Shown one piece after another: positions 11,411 to 24,132 of a stretch of 64,000 nucleotides of DNA. Under the pieces are notes generated by a model. It saw nothing but the letters and a program-made list of their open reading frames with translations, ran no database searches and was not told the origin of the DNA. The translations under genes and the position numbers were made by a program. Source of the stretch: Ustilaginoidea virens (taxonomy: Eukaryota; Ascomycota; Sordariomycetes; Hypocreales; Clavicipitaceae); contig NC_057317.1 in assembly GCF_000687475.1 (NCBI RefSeq), positions 4,464,501 to 4,528,500 on the forward strand, written 5' to 3'. Position 1 is the first letter of the stretch; each line of letters opens with the position of its first letter.

Positions 11411-11524
11411 TTCATATGCGCATAAAGCAAATCGCGATGAAAGATCCTGCAACGCTCCTTCAACCGTCATGCTCCTTCACCAAGGATGCAAAGAGGCATT
11501 CCGTTCATGTTGATGATTTAGCCC

Positions 11525-13591
11525 TCATTCGTCGAACATTTTGCCAGGATTTAGCAACCAGCTGTAGCCCTGTCAGCGAGATCCGCTCGTCAGTGAGCAC
11601 ATGCAGGTTGCTTACTGCGGATCAAGCGTGTCTTTCAACGCCTTCATGACCCCGAGGGTAGGCCCATCCAACTCCTCGGCCAAATAGTGCTAGAGTGCCC
11701 GGTTAGATGGAGCCGTCTCTTGCACACGTCGAATTCAGTCAAACCAATCCTACTTGCCTTCTTCCCGAGTCCGATTCCGTGCTCACCCTTTCACACCAGA
11801 TCATCAGCACATTGAGGAAAAGGATACTCATCAGGTCCCCGCGGGCTGAGCTCACCGAAACGGTGCCTTCCATGGCTAGCGCATCCCTCACCATCATATG
11901 CACGCACTCGGCAACCGCCGTCTTCTCTTGCGGAGCGTCTGGGTTGTACATGATCATCTGGTGAAAGTTTCCGTCACCAACATGGCCGAGCAAGCTGCTG
12001 AACAAACCAAGCTTGCCGGCTCTTTCTCTGGAAAGTTCTGGTACGCCATCAGCCACGCATCTTCAAGTTATCAACTGGTGAGGGTCTCAACTTGCCAACC
12101 AGCTCGGCCAGGCGCGAAATCGGCACGGCAACATCGGTGGACCAAACTTTGGTCCCTGCTGGTTTTACCGCTAGTGACGACCAGAGGGCTTGTTTCCTAG
12201 CCGACCACAGGGACTCCATTTGCTCGCGGGTGCTCGCGAATTCGAAGGATCTACAATCGAATGACTTCACCATCGCCTGGACAGACTTGATGTTGTCCTT
12301 TACCGTGCCGTCAGTCCCAGAGAATCTGTACAGGCATAACCATTAGCCGAGAGTTGTGATTAGAATGCCCCGGCAACCCCGTTGTGCCTCTCGGCGCCCT
12401 TACTTGATAAATAGCGTGGGGGATTCCGGCCACATCCGGCCTCCAGAGCCTCCGTTCTTGTTGATGATTTGCATTTGTACTTCATCCATGAGCTCCAGGG
12501 CAGCCACCGGTACCCCGGACCGAATTATATGGGATGCGGCGCTGGTGGCTTGTCTTATACTCGAGAACGTGACTGTGGCAACGCTATGGCAAGCAGGTAT
12601 GGTGACTAGTTTGAGAGTAATCTCCGTAATGATGCCCAGAGTCCCCTCCGAGCCAGTAAAGAGGCCGTTCAGGTTGTATCCTGCCGACGTTTTGCGAGGG
12701 CGGTTGCGGGTCTTGATAACCGAACCGTCCGCCAGAACCACCGTCAAGTTCACGACATAGTCCTTCATGGTGCCATATCTGGTCGCGTTTGTACCGCTGC
12801 AGTTGGTTGCTACCATGCCTCCAACGAGGGCAGTGGGGCTTGGGTCCAGAGGGAAGAATAGGCCGGAATCTCGGATGTCGTTATTCAGCTGGGTCCAGTT
12901 CACCCCAGGCTGAACCACCACGTCCAAGTCTTCGGGGTGGAATGCCAAGATCTTGTCCATGCTCGACAGGTCGATGCAAATGCCTGAGTAGGGGGAGCTG
13001 AAATTGCCTTCGACGCTCGAACCGGCGCCGTAAGGAACCATTGGCACCTTGTACTTTGTGCAAACCCTTGCAATGGCAGACACTTGTTCGGTTGACTGTG
13101 GCCGGACAATGGCAACAGGCTTCTCTTCGGTATTGGATGTAGACCATTCGGAGAAACTGTGCTCTTCAATGTCCGAGTCCTCCAGGCTAACTGCGTCTTC
13201 TCCCAGCAATGTACGGATTTCGTCAACTGCCTGAGAAGGGGAAGGGGATCTTAGGTATCCGTCTCTCATCTAAGCAGAATCGAGTACAACAAACCTTGAG
13301 CATGGTCTTCTTGTCAGCATACTTGCGAGTTGAGCCGTGCTGAGCGGCATGAGCAACCTGCCACCTGGGGACTTTGCCGTTCCATCGCCCGTCAGACGAA
13401 GATGTGAAAATTGTAGATCCCAGGGCCGCCCCAACCACCAGCCCGACGGCTACATATTTTGCTTTCCAAGTTGAGGTGGTTGCTCTCGCAGACGTGGATG
13501 CGAAGCGCAATGCAGCCGAGCGGCCGGCCACGAACTTGGGGCCGCGACAATCTTTGGCACCGATCCGTAGCAAGCCAGCGACCAGCTTCAT
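11525..13591 (-). CDS. DLD1: D-lactate dehydrogenase (cytochrome), mitochondrial; seven exons, two GC-AG introns
   Basis: This FAD enzyme oxidises D-lactate to pyruvate and passes electrons to cytochrome c at the mitochondrial inner membrane. The exons are 13591-13295, 13230-12404, 12325-12096, 12037-11856, 11787-11758, 11689-11616 and 11561-11525, which splice in frame to about 558 aa. The N-terminus is a basic presequence with a membrane segment (residues about 46-62). The FAD-binding block VPYGAGSSVEGN lies near residue 165, and LGHVGDGNFH, GEHGIGLGKK and DPHWLLNPGKMFDE sit in order at the C-terminus, as in yeast Dld1. The length matches the family. Introns 12038-12095 and 11690-11757 begin with GCAAGT rather than GT; every other donor is GT. 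It is divergent from MED16 over 1.2 kb. D-2-hydroxyglutarate dehydrogenases are related, but the presequence, transmembrane segment and C-terminus fit Dld1 better. Confidence 0.9.
11690..11757 (-). other. GC-AG intron in the D-lactate dehydrogenase gene
   Basis: The preceding exon ends GGGAAGAAG, the intron starts GCAAGT and ends CTCTAG, and a CTAAC branch-like site lies near the 3' end. Splicing here joins LGKK to HYLAEELDG in frame, as expected for the family. Confidence 0.8.
12038..12095 (-). other. Second GC-AG intron in the same gene
   Basis: The exon ends GAGCTGGTTG, the intron starts GCAAGT and ends TACCAG (58 nt). The split codon becomes GAA, giving LAELVELSRERAGKLGLF; no GT donor nearby restores the frame. 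Confidence 0.75.
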
Positions 13592-14760
13592 GGCGCAACG
13601 GCACGACCGTCTTGACAAGATCTGGAGTAGTCTCACACTAAATGTTGATCTGTCGCAAACCGAGCGGCCCTATGCTTTTTCCTGCTGCATGTGTGGGCCC
13701 AGAGGTCAGACTCGAAGTCGCAGAGCTGGGCTTGCCTGTTTTCTGGATATTTGCCAACGACAAAAGGCAAGGGATCCTGCCAAGAAGGCCGGGAATATTC
13801 CCGGTGTCAGTAATCACGTGCTGATGAACTTGGAAATGAGAGCGGTTGTCAGCACTGTGCGCTTGGGAGCTCAGTACAAAATGGAGATACACCCTTGCAC
13901 ACGAGGTAGGTACCTTGGTTCATCCAGGGTTGCTATTAGGTAGGTAGGTACTTGGCAGGTATCTCATACACAGTACGTGCATCAAACCAGCCGACCCTTG
14001 CGGGGTCCTACCTTGTGGTGCACTGTGTAACCTCAACACCACAAAGGAGCTTTGGAAGGCATCATCGCTTGCCTAACAGCACCAACCTCAAGTGCTCCGC
14101 ACGAGGCAGCACAAGGCGTGCCCTTCCTTTTCAACTGCCGACAAAGAGAGCTCCGGACTGCACTTCATTTCCAGCATCGTTCACTAAGCTACAGAGTGTT
14201 TTTGAAAGCAAACTGAAAACTCGCAGTCGAGTCTGCGGGTAATTTGCTCTTTGTACTTTTCAAACGGTCCAAAATGTCTCCTCTTTGTGCTGGAACTACT
14301 ACGGCTCCGGGCCGCTCTTCCAGTCCAGCCCCACATGGACTTTCAGACATGCCGAGATTTTGCCGCAGCCTTTTCGCTTGCGCGACGTATACTTAACCCC
14401 TCCCATTGGTCTAACAAGCCCTGGTTCTGTTGGGCAGGTACATGCTACGCAGTACTCCGTACCGCAGGTACCTAAGTCAGTCAGTCAGTCACTTGTTACC
14501 TTCCTTCTCAACGACAAGTCGTCGACGAGTCGTGAAGAAGGTGCCAGACAGACCCTTGGGCTGGACAGTCTGGCGTCATTTCAACCCAAAACGTGTCCAA
14601 GGGAAAAGGGCCACACGAATATTGCTCCAAAACCCTAGGTGCAGCTTGAATCTTTCACTAGTCGTGCGTTTCCTCGGCACGATATTTTATGCCCCTTCAT
14701 GTCGGTTTGCCAGCCGCATTGTGTCACTGTCTATACCTTTCGCAGACCAACACCGCTGTC
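13592..14760. other. Divergent promoter region between DLD1 and MED16
   Basis: No gene was recognised. About 1.2 kb shared by two divergent genes; it contains GGTAGGTA/GGTACC motifs (about 13905-13960), a GTACTCCGTACC palindrome (about 14452) and a short GTCA repeat (about 14475-14492). Confidence 0.5.
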
Positions 14761-17700
14761 ATGACGGCCGAAAAGATGCCTTTGATTTTGGACAATGCAT
14801 TGCCGGTGGACCTCAACAACGTCGATGAACTTTTCGGAGATGATGTTCCTTTGCAACTTCCCGTTAGGTCCCGGGGCCAACCGCTGCAACAACGGCTGGA
14901 CGATGTCAGAAATCGGGGGTGCTGCCAGTATGGGTTCTCATCAGCTTTTGCTCTGTTCCCTCCGTCGTATGCTCACTGACATGACTCAGGGCCGTAGCCT
15001 GGTCAAGATCTGGCACCATCGCTTCGCTGACTCCTGATCGGCAGAACCTTGAGCTCCGGTTTTTGAGAAGCCATCCTGACAGCGGAGCATGGGGTCTCAG
15101 TGAACCCACCACTTGCGACCTCGTCAAAGGCACTTCCACCGTTCCCCTTGTGCACTTGGAATGGAGCACGACAAACAGTCCAGAGCTGGCCGTTGTGGAT
15201 GCCGCTGGCAGAGTCGCCATCGTGAGCTTTGCCATCTCGCTGAATCATCCCTTCATCACTAGGAAGTGGGATGCTGATTCCATTGATGATTGCCATGGAA
15301 TCGTAGGCTGCTTCTGGCTTCCCACAGCACCACCAAACCCGCAGGTGAGAGTGTTTGTGCCACGCGCCCGGTTGAGTTGCGTCCTTCACGTGGCTGACCG
15401 ACCAAGAAACCCTTTCACCTCATGTACGGCCCTGCCAACAAGCAAGGCCACAGTTATCATTATGAGAGCTCCCTCGTATATACCCTCGGTCCGTGTCATC
15501 CACACTCTGCCAAAAGTGCCTTATTTTGTGTCACAATGGCGGGCACGCTGAAGATGTACTGGTCGCAAAACAACAACAGGATGGAAGAGACCGCGATGGA
15601 GCTTGAGAGCGTCAACGCTTCCGACGAGCTGGTTACACATGCTGCCTTCTCATCTGACAAGAGTAGGCGCCCTTCCCATCCATTACAACGTGTTGAAATA
15701 CCCACACTAACCTCACCCAGAATACCTGCTTGCTGCCATTGCAACATCTTCCAGCCAACTGCGACTCCTGAGAATCGAGATTCAGTGGGCGGGTCCTGGG
15801 TCATCGTCGGAAAAGAACGCATTGCCTCAAAATGCCCGATTAAGCCCAGCAATTGTTGAGACACATGTCGCTTCAGCTAACTGGCTCTACGGCGGACCCA
15901 ACGACATCAATGTGGATGCTTCCATCTCCAAACTATCCTTCATCAAGGTCTTGCCTGCCATCGCGGACAATGCCGGACCCAGCACAGCTACCCCTCTGAT
16001 ATTAACGCTGAGATCGAGAAGCGAGAGCGAGACTTATCAAGAAGCTCAAACTATTTTGGATCGATGGGAAGTTGTCGAATCCAAGCAGAGCCTTGACCCC
16101 GCATTCGAGCAACTCGGCAACCGGAGAAGCATCTCGTCAGAGCCCCCAAATATCACGAAACTGAAGAAGCTGGAACCTATCGTCGTCAACAAGACTGTCA
16201 TTGGTGTCGAAGTTATTCACTTCGGTAAAACAGTAATCTTGGCAATGTCTGACGGCTCGATTGAGTATCGTGATAGAGACACATTTGAAGAGATTTGCGG
16301 GAATCACGACGTCGCTAGAATAATGACCATGCGGCAGGCTGGATGGTCATTTTCCGACGAGGGACCTTGTAAGCATACGCCTTGTAGGATGGATTTTGAT
16401 TTATAAAATGTGCGATAGCCTTTAACGTCAAGTAGGCCTGCAAGCCGCGTTATCGCCCACTTGCTGTTCGATGATACAAGTTGGGGACGACGGAAAGGTC
16501 AAGTGGAACCAGCTCCAGTATTCTCTGGGCGATTTGGGAAGCTCTATTCAAGACGGTAAGGTGACGCAAGCTATGCGCATTGAAGCTTATAACCAACCAG
16601 GATAGCCCATCCCCTCTAACAAATGATCTAGAGAACTACTCGGCTACAATCGCGTCCATCACCATCACTGCTGCATCAACAATATGGTATCAGAGCAACT
16701 ATGACGACCTCCTCGCAGTTGTTCAGCCAATGGCGACCAAGAAGAGTATGAATTGGACGTTCCTGGGATTACGCCCATGTCCGGGACAATGACACTAAAA
16801 TTGAAAGCAGGATTCGTTCTAGATTGGGTCAGCGAACTCGTTCGCATACTCAAGATTCAAGTCGACTACTCGGATGAGATGCACCACGACGCACTTATGA
16901 GAAACTCATCATTGCAGTCCTGTCTCAGTATAATGGCTAGTTTGGGCTTCAGGGGCGAAACTCGGCCGAGATCTTTCCAGAGCAAGTTTGCAAGGCTGAA
17001 TTTGAACCTCCGAAATGTCGTGATACTCATCACTCTTGCAAGCAACACGCCGATCAACATTCGAGAAAAGATGAGCCCACTCGATGAACATGGTAAGCGA
17101 ATTTGATTGATCGAGGCGGAGTCCATGGGGCTTGGACGGACACAGTGCTGGGTGCTGACTGGAACATGAAACAGAGGTTGTGGATGCTTTGGCAGGCTGC
17201 GCAAAGTGGTCGGTGGAGCTCCTGTCTTGGCTGGTCGATTGTCTGTTTGAGCTCATGAACGATGAAGAGTTCACGCAACGCGTGGTTCCGCAGCGATTTT
17301 CCGAGCTGAATGGGTATCTTCAGGAGAGAAACGATGTATCGTTACACTTGCTGCTCGCGTCTTCGAGCCGCAGTTTCTTATCGGCAGTATGTCGCAGGGT
17401 GGCGCTGCTTGAAGCCATCAGCAACAAAGCGATGGAGTTCTACAAAGAGCAAGCATCGGGGGATTCGCCCGCAGGTGGCAAGGCCATCAACCCGCAGCTC
17501 CAGCAGGCATACCAAAGGATGCAAAGAGTTACATCAACAAGCGTCATCAAGGTCGCCGAGATGGAGAAGCTGTTGAACGTACTCGGCCAGGACATCAGAC
17601 AAGCTTACGCAACTTACCTACCGCAAATGGTCAAGAGCCAGGCGAAGGCGCCGCAGGGGAAGCACCTGGATGTTGCCCTTAAGACGACGCAGATCCAGTT

Positions 17701-18088
17701 TGAGGTGGCCATGCTGCTCTGCAGCTCCCTGCCGCCCTTTTTTCTTCCGGTCGTCAAGAAGCTGTTTGCCAAAGACGTTCCGGCTTTGCGCAAAGTTGCC
17801 GATCCGGCAAAGCTTTTCTTTGCGGATTTTGAACTGCTGGGCGTACAAGAGGATAAGAGGAGCCTGGCGGCCAGGAGAGCCAAGGGCGTCTATGTAGACA
17901 TGTTCAAGAAGGTGGAGCTACGAAGCGGATCTGGAGGCGCCAGATGGAGAAGATGCGCACGGTGTGCTTCAGTCATGGAAGACGTGTTTGGAAGCCGTCC
18001 GGGCTACACGTTTGTTCTCGGTCAGCAACGCAAGTGCTCGTGCGGTGGCTACTGGGCCCTGCTACCCAAGGGGAAGCTGGTTCTGTGA
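14761..18088 (+). CDS. MED16: Mediator complex subunit 16 (Sin4 orthologue)
   Basis: A subunit of the Mediator tail module, which links DNA-bound activators to RNA polymerase II in the nucleus. Eight exons (14761-14927, 14990-15344, 15407-15662, 15721-16368, 16436-16555, 16632-16745, 16811-17092, 17175-18088) join in frame to about 951 aa, the size usual for fungal Med16. The N-terminus (MPLILDNALPVDLNNVDELFGDD) and the WD40-like half (CCQAVAWSRSGTIASL, LAVVDAAGRVAIVSF) match my memory of filamentous-fungal Med16; the second half is helical (ILKIQVDYSDEMHHDALM, VVDALAGCAKWSVELL). The C-terminus holds a possible metal-binding pattern, CARC about 35 residues before CSC. All seven introns are GT-AG and 58-85 nt. 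Identity rests on conserved blocks spread over the whole length. Confidence 0.92.
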
Positions 18089-19364
18089 CGATTCAGGCCC
18101 AAGTTCCCGGTAGGTTGTTGGTTGGGCGTCCAGGTGCTCTGCTTGGTGCTGGTTCTCGGTTGGGATCTTGGCAGACATGGCACACTCGGCACCCTGGGAC
18201 CAGCCAGCTTCTGCGGTTACAAAGCGATGGGACGATGTAGCGGGGGATGGGTGATGAGAGGAGGGACATTGTGCTTGCGTGAATTCATGTATTGGTCGGT
18301 CGTGACGAGGGCATCCATGGTGAAGCCAAGCCGTACAGCATAGCATAGTCCGTACCTCCCTATGGACACGGCGGCAAAACAGCAAAAGGCTGCTGAAACC
18401 ATCAGAACTGTGTCACGTACTCTGCTTTGAAGGCACGGGGCTAGAAGCCGATTGACAAGACGCTGCAAGCGAGTGCCAACCAGACGGTGTCTTGTACGGC
18501 ATATGGTCAGTCAACCCGGGCAAGCGGACGGACACTTACGTTTGTCGCAAAGTCGCAGCACAGCACAGCACGGCTGGCTGTTTGTCGGCGCTCAGGTAAA
18601 AGGGGGTCAGCCGCCAACCCCCACGAAGGATTCAAGGAGGGAGGATATGCCATCTACATTATGTACCAAGTTTGCCAGGGAGCAAAGGCAGTCTGTAGAC
18701 CGGGTCTTGGCGAGCTTGTGTCAATCAAGGGCGCCAACTTGTCTGCTTGGGTGCTTCGATGTTGTCGTTATAGCCGCCTCTTGGGCTTTCCATTGGCCAG
18801 ACCACAAGCGCGCAGTTCTCACAAATCACTGCATCCTAATTAAGAGCATGATCCAATCCGTGCCCAGTTTACGTACCGGTACGTGTAACATCACACCCCC
18901 GCAAAACCGTACCCGAATACCTGATCTATCAACCAATATACGCAACCATCGGTCTATACACATGAGAAGCATCTAGAAGCACTAACTGATACCTAAATTC
19001 TACCTTACTCACTGATCCTTTGTCATATGGCTACGTCGGTATTTGAGATGAAGTTTAAAGAGCACCGGAATCGGGGAGCATCCAAAAAGAGGAAATCCTG
19101 GATCAACCAGGTACCTGCGCCACAGGATCCAAAGAGGGAGGAGATGGAAAGCGCCAAGGAAGCCCAGGGCAGGCTAGGACAATATCCTGACCAATGGTCT
19201 CCAGGTGCATATCCAAGGAATAGCGGAGCACTTGCCAAAACCATCAGACTCCAGAGTACATAGCAAGTAAGCGTCATTGCGCGGGTCTCTCTTTTCAATC
19301 CCAACAGGGGCAAAAACGCTCCAACTGCTGCACACTAGCACAGCACAGCAGCCGCTCGGGAACA

Positions 19365-19396
<32 letters not shown>

Positions 19397-20369
19397 CAGC
19401 GATGAAACCCCCAAATAGCAATCAATTCAAAGTTCTAAGCAACTTTTGAATAGCACCTTACCTTTTACACGATTTCCACGGATTTCTCTAATTCGACAAG
19501 ATTGGCACCCAGATATCTTTACCAAGGCAATTAATTACAGAGTGAGCGGCGAGCGCTCTTGCCGTATTATGTCCGTCACAAGGAAAGTGGAGGCGCGATG
19601 GACTGACTAACGACGTGACGAAATTTGCCAAAACCCCCTTAGCGCGCTGACCCCTGCAAGGTTACTGCCGGCTCAGGTACCTGGGTACCTCCCTACGCGC
19701 GCAACCCCGGTCTCGCGTCAGAGCTTCGAACTCTTGGACGTACGGAGTGCTCCGTAGCTTACCGCGTATAATGCTCCGTACTTCAGCGAAATCACCAGAA
19801 ATTGGATAAGGCGACAGAGCCAATGGCCACATTCACTACGGAGAAAGAGCCTGGTATGGGCGTTGCCGACTCTCGAGCTGTCACAACAGCCTCGCGACTG
19901 GTCAGAGTTCGGGCAGGCCGGCGCGCAGCCATTTTCACTCGGCAGGTACTTTGGCGCTGGGACAAACATGCACCTGCCTTCACCTCGTCGAATGGGGCGC
20001 GTTGGCATGTCTGGCCCCTTTTGGACACGGCGGCAAGGAAGAAACGGAGACGCCCAGGCCGCCTCCCCTGTCTCGTCTGGGTACCTGCCGCTAAGCTGCT
20101 TTGGGCCAACAGGCGCTCACAACCCATGCACGCCAAGTCCAACCCAAGTGGTCAGTGGTCCGGTCAGCCGTCGTCTCGCTTGGATCCACCCCAAGGCCTA
20201 GTGGCTGGTAGCTCCCTTCGTCCAAGGTGGTGGCTTGTTCTCCCCCTTCTTGATCGTCGAATGGCCTGTACCGATACCACTTACATCCCTTTTCATGGCC
20301 AATTTAACAACCCAGCGATAAGACATTATTGCTCGGCTCTATTTGTCACGCCCTTCATCCAGACCCAAG
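18089..20369. other. Intergenic stretch of 2.3 kb
   Basis: No gene was recognised. A 79-codon frame starting ATGGCTACGTCG (19027) is lysine-rich and otherwise featureless. An A27 run lies at 19364-19390 and a GTACGGAGTGCTCCGTAG palindrome near 19740. The last several hundred bases are presumably promoter and leader of the coiled-coil gene. Confidence 0.5.
19364..19390. repeat. A27 homopolymer
   Basis: Twenty-seven A in intergenic DNA. Confidence 0.9.
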
Positions 20370-23300
20370 ATGGCGCCCTTTGTTTCGGGTCATGGCCCTG
20401 CGGCCCTCCAGCAGCAGCAGCAGCAGCAGCAGGAGGAGGAGGAGGAGGAGGAGGAGGAGCAGCAGCAGCAGTCCATCCTCTTTGCCGATGCCGCATCGGC
20501 TCCGTCTGATACTCCCAGGCACAACAAGGCTCCATCTACATGCCACCAGCTCCGTCACTCCCAGGAAAGCAAACTGAAACAACAGGAACAGCAGCAGGAG
20601 GAATCTGACTCGTTCGAAAAGACTTACAATCAAACCGCATCTGACACTGATACGACTCACCACACCCACCATACCTTACCTACTGGACAGAGCGTGACGA
20701 ACAGTCTTGGCTCTTTCACGTCACCGCCTACTCCTGTCACGACTTCACCTCCCCTTGCGTCTGGTACCACCCGTGGCTCAACTTACTATCCTCCTTCTCT
20801 TACCTCGAGAACCCCGATCAAGCGAAAGCCGGTGTCCTCACCCGCCCCATCCGCCTTATCCTTGACCGCTTCTCTAAACTTGCGCGATTCGACTGGCACT
20901 GCACCTCATTTGAACACTGAGCTCTTTCCCAGGCCAGATCAGAGGTTTGCCAGGCCATCATCTGTCGACAGTCCGACCATTTACGACTATCCACGTCCGC
21001 TTCGGACATCAGTGCCTTATTGCAAGTGAGTTCCGCCAGTATCCATCACCTTTCCCAATCATGTGCCATCATCTTGGATTTTGTCTCTGTCCGGGTAAAT
21101 GTCTCTCGCTTCTTTTTCTCCTATCCGTCGGTGGTTGTTCTATCTCTTTCGCCGGGCCGTCTTGGCCTTCCATCCGAAAGTGTTTCATGTCTGCTTTCAG
21201 GAATGCGCCCAATTCGACTAGAGGCACGCTAAGCTCGCAATGCCACCGTGGTGCTCCGAAGCACCACTGGAAAAAGACAATCTCAATTAGGTCTCTACTG
21301 ACTGGAATGCCCACTTGCAGAACCCCAATCGCTCCCTTCGCATCTCCACACAAGAGAACATCGGCGGTTGGCAACATTCAAGCCGTCGAGCCTCAACATA
21401 GAAATTCCGCGGAGCTATCCGAAGTGCTTTCTGTATACGAGGACTTTATTTTTCGAGAAATCGATTCGTCGATGCCGGATAAAGGTGCTGCTCGGAACTC
21501 GAGTTCTGATGAAGCGCCCGAGGACAGCAACTCCGAGGGGGTAGAATCATTATGCGGAGATCATCTTGGCCCTTTCCCATTACCTCCCATGCATGCTCCA
21601 AAACCGGCACCTCCCCATCTACAACTCAACACTGTCGAAACGCCACCTTCTGATAGCGAGCTGGAACCGAATGGGGAGCCTGGCAGTCCTGATTCGGCTA
21701 AACTAGTGGCATCTCCACAACTGAACAAACCGTTGCCCAGATCTCCAAGCCAGACTTCGCCATTCGCAACCTTGTTTGGCTGGCCCAACATCTCGCCTTC
21801 TGTCACGGAATTCTCATCCATCCCGTCTCCTCTATCGCCTAGCAAACCCGTCAACGAAGTCCTCGCATCTTCAAGAAACAGCATATCGAATTTATCATCG
21901 AGCAACTCCAATGCTGCCGCATCGAACCCGATCGGATACTGCGAATCATTCCTATCGACCCCACCACCTGGTACGGCGGAATCATCTCTGTTACTCGACG
22001 AGATGGAAGACGAACTCAAGGCCATCAGCTCCGAGCTGGCTGCTTCCATTCGTCGTGAAATGGATCTCGAAGACCTCGTAGATAGGCTTCAAGAGCAAGT
22101 CAACAACCCCCAAGCGCCTAGCAAGCGTTCAAGCGACTATTTCTCAGACTCGGGCTACAGCTCCACCAAAGTCAGCGACTACGATCAAAGTAGAGATGAA
22201 ATCGAAAAGATACAGAGGCGATCGGAGCAAGAAAAGGCATCTATCCGATTGGAGTTGAGTAACAAGCTGCAGGATGAAAGGTCTCGAAGGAAGATTCTTG
22301 ACCAACAAATCAAGGACTTGGCTGAAAAGGCTTCCCAAATGGACCTCGCACACATGAACAGCCTGGATGCCAATGATCGTGTGAGAGACTTGGAGAAATC
22401 GTGCGAGGACCTCAGACGCCGCCTCTCGGAGGAACGCGAATCCACGGCAAATTTCGAGGATCTACTCTCCGGGCTGAAGAGTGAACTCCAAGAAGCTTGT
22501 AACGAGCGCGACAACCTTCGAGACGAGGTTGTCCCTCAGTTGCGAGCCAGGGTGGAAGGCCTTGAGGCTCAGGCAGCCTCGTACGCCACCTTGACGTATG
22601 AATCAACCAAGATGCAGCAGCAGCTTCAGTCCCTGAAACAGGAAAACTCCTCGCTCCGCAACTCGATGGGCCCGGAAGACGTTGCCTTGACGAGGTCCAA
22701 CTCTGTGACTACCAGATCGTTCAAGGCCAGAGGCCCACCGCCCACGTTTGGGGGCTTGTCCCGGTCTGCAAGCGTCAAGAACGCCCAGTCCGAGTCAAGG
22801 GAAGCTCTCGCTGAGCGACTGAAGGATGTCGAGGCTCAACGGGATGCCCTACACGGTGCGCTGAAAAACCTCCTCGAAAGACAGGAGTTCCAGAACCGCG
22901 AGAACAACAAGAAGATCAGAATCCTCGAAGCAGAACGCCAACGTCTTATACTGGAACCACGCAAAGCGGGATTCGACAGAGAGATTTCCAGCCTGCGCAC
23001 CGAGATCAACGTGCTGCGACGTCGGGCAGAGGATGCATTGGAACAAAAGTGGCAAGTGGAGAAGGGTCTGGGCGGCCTCAAGATGGACCTCGATAGAGCC
23101 GAGGAGGAAATCGCCTCCCTTCGATCGCTTCTGCAGGAGAAGGACATTCTCATCCCCCCATGTCTGGCCCGGTCGAGTATGGCGTTTGATGGTGCGGCGA
23201 GCCCCCCACCGGTCACATCGGAATCCCTTCAGAAAGCCTATCAGGAATTGCAAAGCGCATACACCGAGTCATTGGAGCGCATTAAGAGATTGGAACTTAA

Positions 23301-24132
23301 CACGGGTGACGCTGCGTCGGACGCGAAGACCAGGCTTGCCGTCGAGCGCCTCGAACAATCTCTCGCATCTGCAGTCTCGGAACGAGAGGCTGCCTGGCGG
23401 CATCTAGACAGCCTTCAGACTCGGGTGGATGAGCTGTCAGCCGGAGAGTCGCGGAACGTGGAACGAGAAACGGCCTTGGCGGATCAACTGAGCGAATCTG
23501 CGCAGCGTGTGGAGCAGCTTGCCGCCCAAGTGCAACAGCAGTTGACGACCAACGCTGAGCTGCGTAAGCGCCTCGCCGACACTGTGGCAAGGGGCGATAC
23601 GGACCGTAAGATGAACTCGGAACGCATCACTGAGCTTCAAGCACGGCTGCACGAGCTTGAGGAGCAGCTCGTGGTGGCTCAAACTGCTTCCGAGGATCGC
23701 GTCGGCCGACATGAAGAGGAGATTTTCCAACTCCGGGAGGCCCATAATGAGCAGCTTCGCCGCATCAACAGCGGCGGCGGCGTTGGTGTTGGCGCCCGCA
23801 ATGGCTCGCTCTTGAAAGCCGGAGTCGCTGCGACGACGATGTTAGGCCGCTCATCGCAGACCATTAAAGCGAAGAGCTTTGAGGATGAGGTTGAAATTAA
23901 GACTCTCCGTGCCCGTGTCGTGGAGCTCGAGAAGGCTCTCGCGGACGCCGAAAGCGAGATTCAGCAAGTCGTTGCTAAGATGAACGAGGCGCAGATTGAG
24001 GTTTTGAGCCTCCAGGAAGAACGCGAAACGGCTGCTCGAGAGACTCGGCGACTACAGAAGATGCTTGAAGAGGCCAAGCTCACACCGCCTGGAAGACTTG
24101 ACGAAGTCGATGAGTTGGCGAGAACGGAATAA
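20370..24132 (+). CDS. Large coiled-coil protein (filamentous, M-protein-repeat-like), function unknown
   Basis: Two exons, 20370-21025 and 21201-24132, split over a 175-nt intron (donor GTGAGT, acceptor TTTCAG) and give about 1195 aa. The first 500 residues or so are Ser/Pro/Thr-rich and probably disordered, opening with MAPFVSGHGPAALQ and a Q8-E9-Q4 tract. From about LLLDEMEDELKAISSELAAS to the end the sequence is almost continuous heptad-rich helix with few prolines, typical of a long parallel coiled coil; one Ser/Pro interruption lies near SNSVTTRSFKARGPPP and another near LIPPCLARSS. Homologues in related fungi have, as I recall, been labelled M-protein repeat or intermediate-filament-like proteins. 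A structural or cytoskeletal/septal role is possible but is inference. Confidence 0.75.
20409..20471 (+). repeat. Trinucleotide repeat (CAG)8(GAG)9(CAG)4 inside coding sequence
   Basis: Perfect triplet runs encoding eight Gln, nine Glu and four Gln near the N-terminus of the coiled-coil protein. Confidence 0.95.

Larger units (their letters stand above)
6443..11524. other. Gene-poor region of about 5 kb
   Basis: No gene was recognised on either strand; open frames are short and lack conserved motifs. It holds a G13 run (6699-6711), a GGTGCCT tandem repeat (7274-7315), an A26 run (8043-8068), several GTACTCCGTAC-type palindromes (about 7500-7516, 8393-8404, 8625-8635, 9955-9968), an imperfect inverted repeat (11041-11160) and a diverged tandem duplication (about 11298-11410). 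Confidence 0.55.

Noticed and set aside
10893..11463. Overlapping minus-strand frames spanning the inverted repeat
   Set aside because: No conserved protein; similarity between peptides is explained by the local DNA duplication.
19027..19263. 79-codon ATG frame rich in Lys/Arg
   Set aside because: Too short and featureless to support; could be a small gene but nothing beyond an open frame argues for it.
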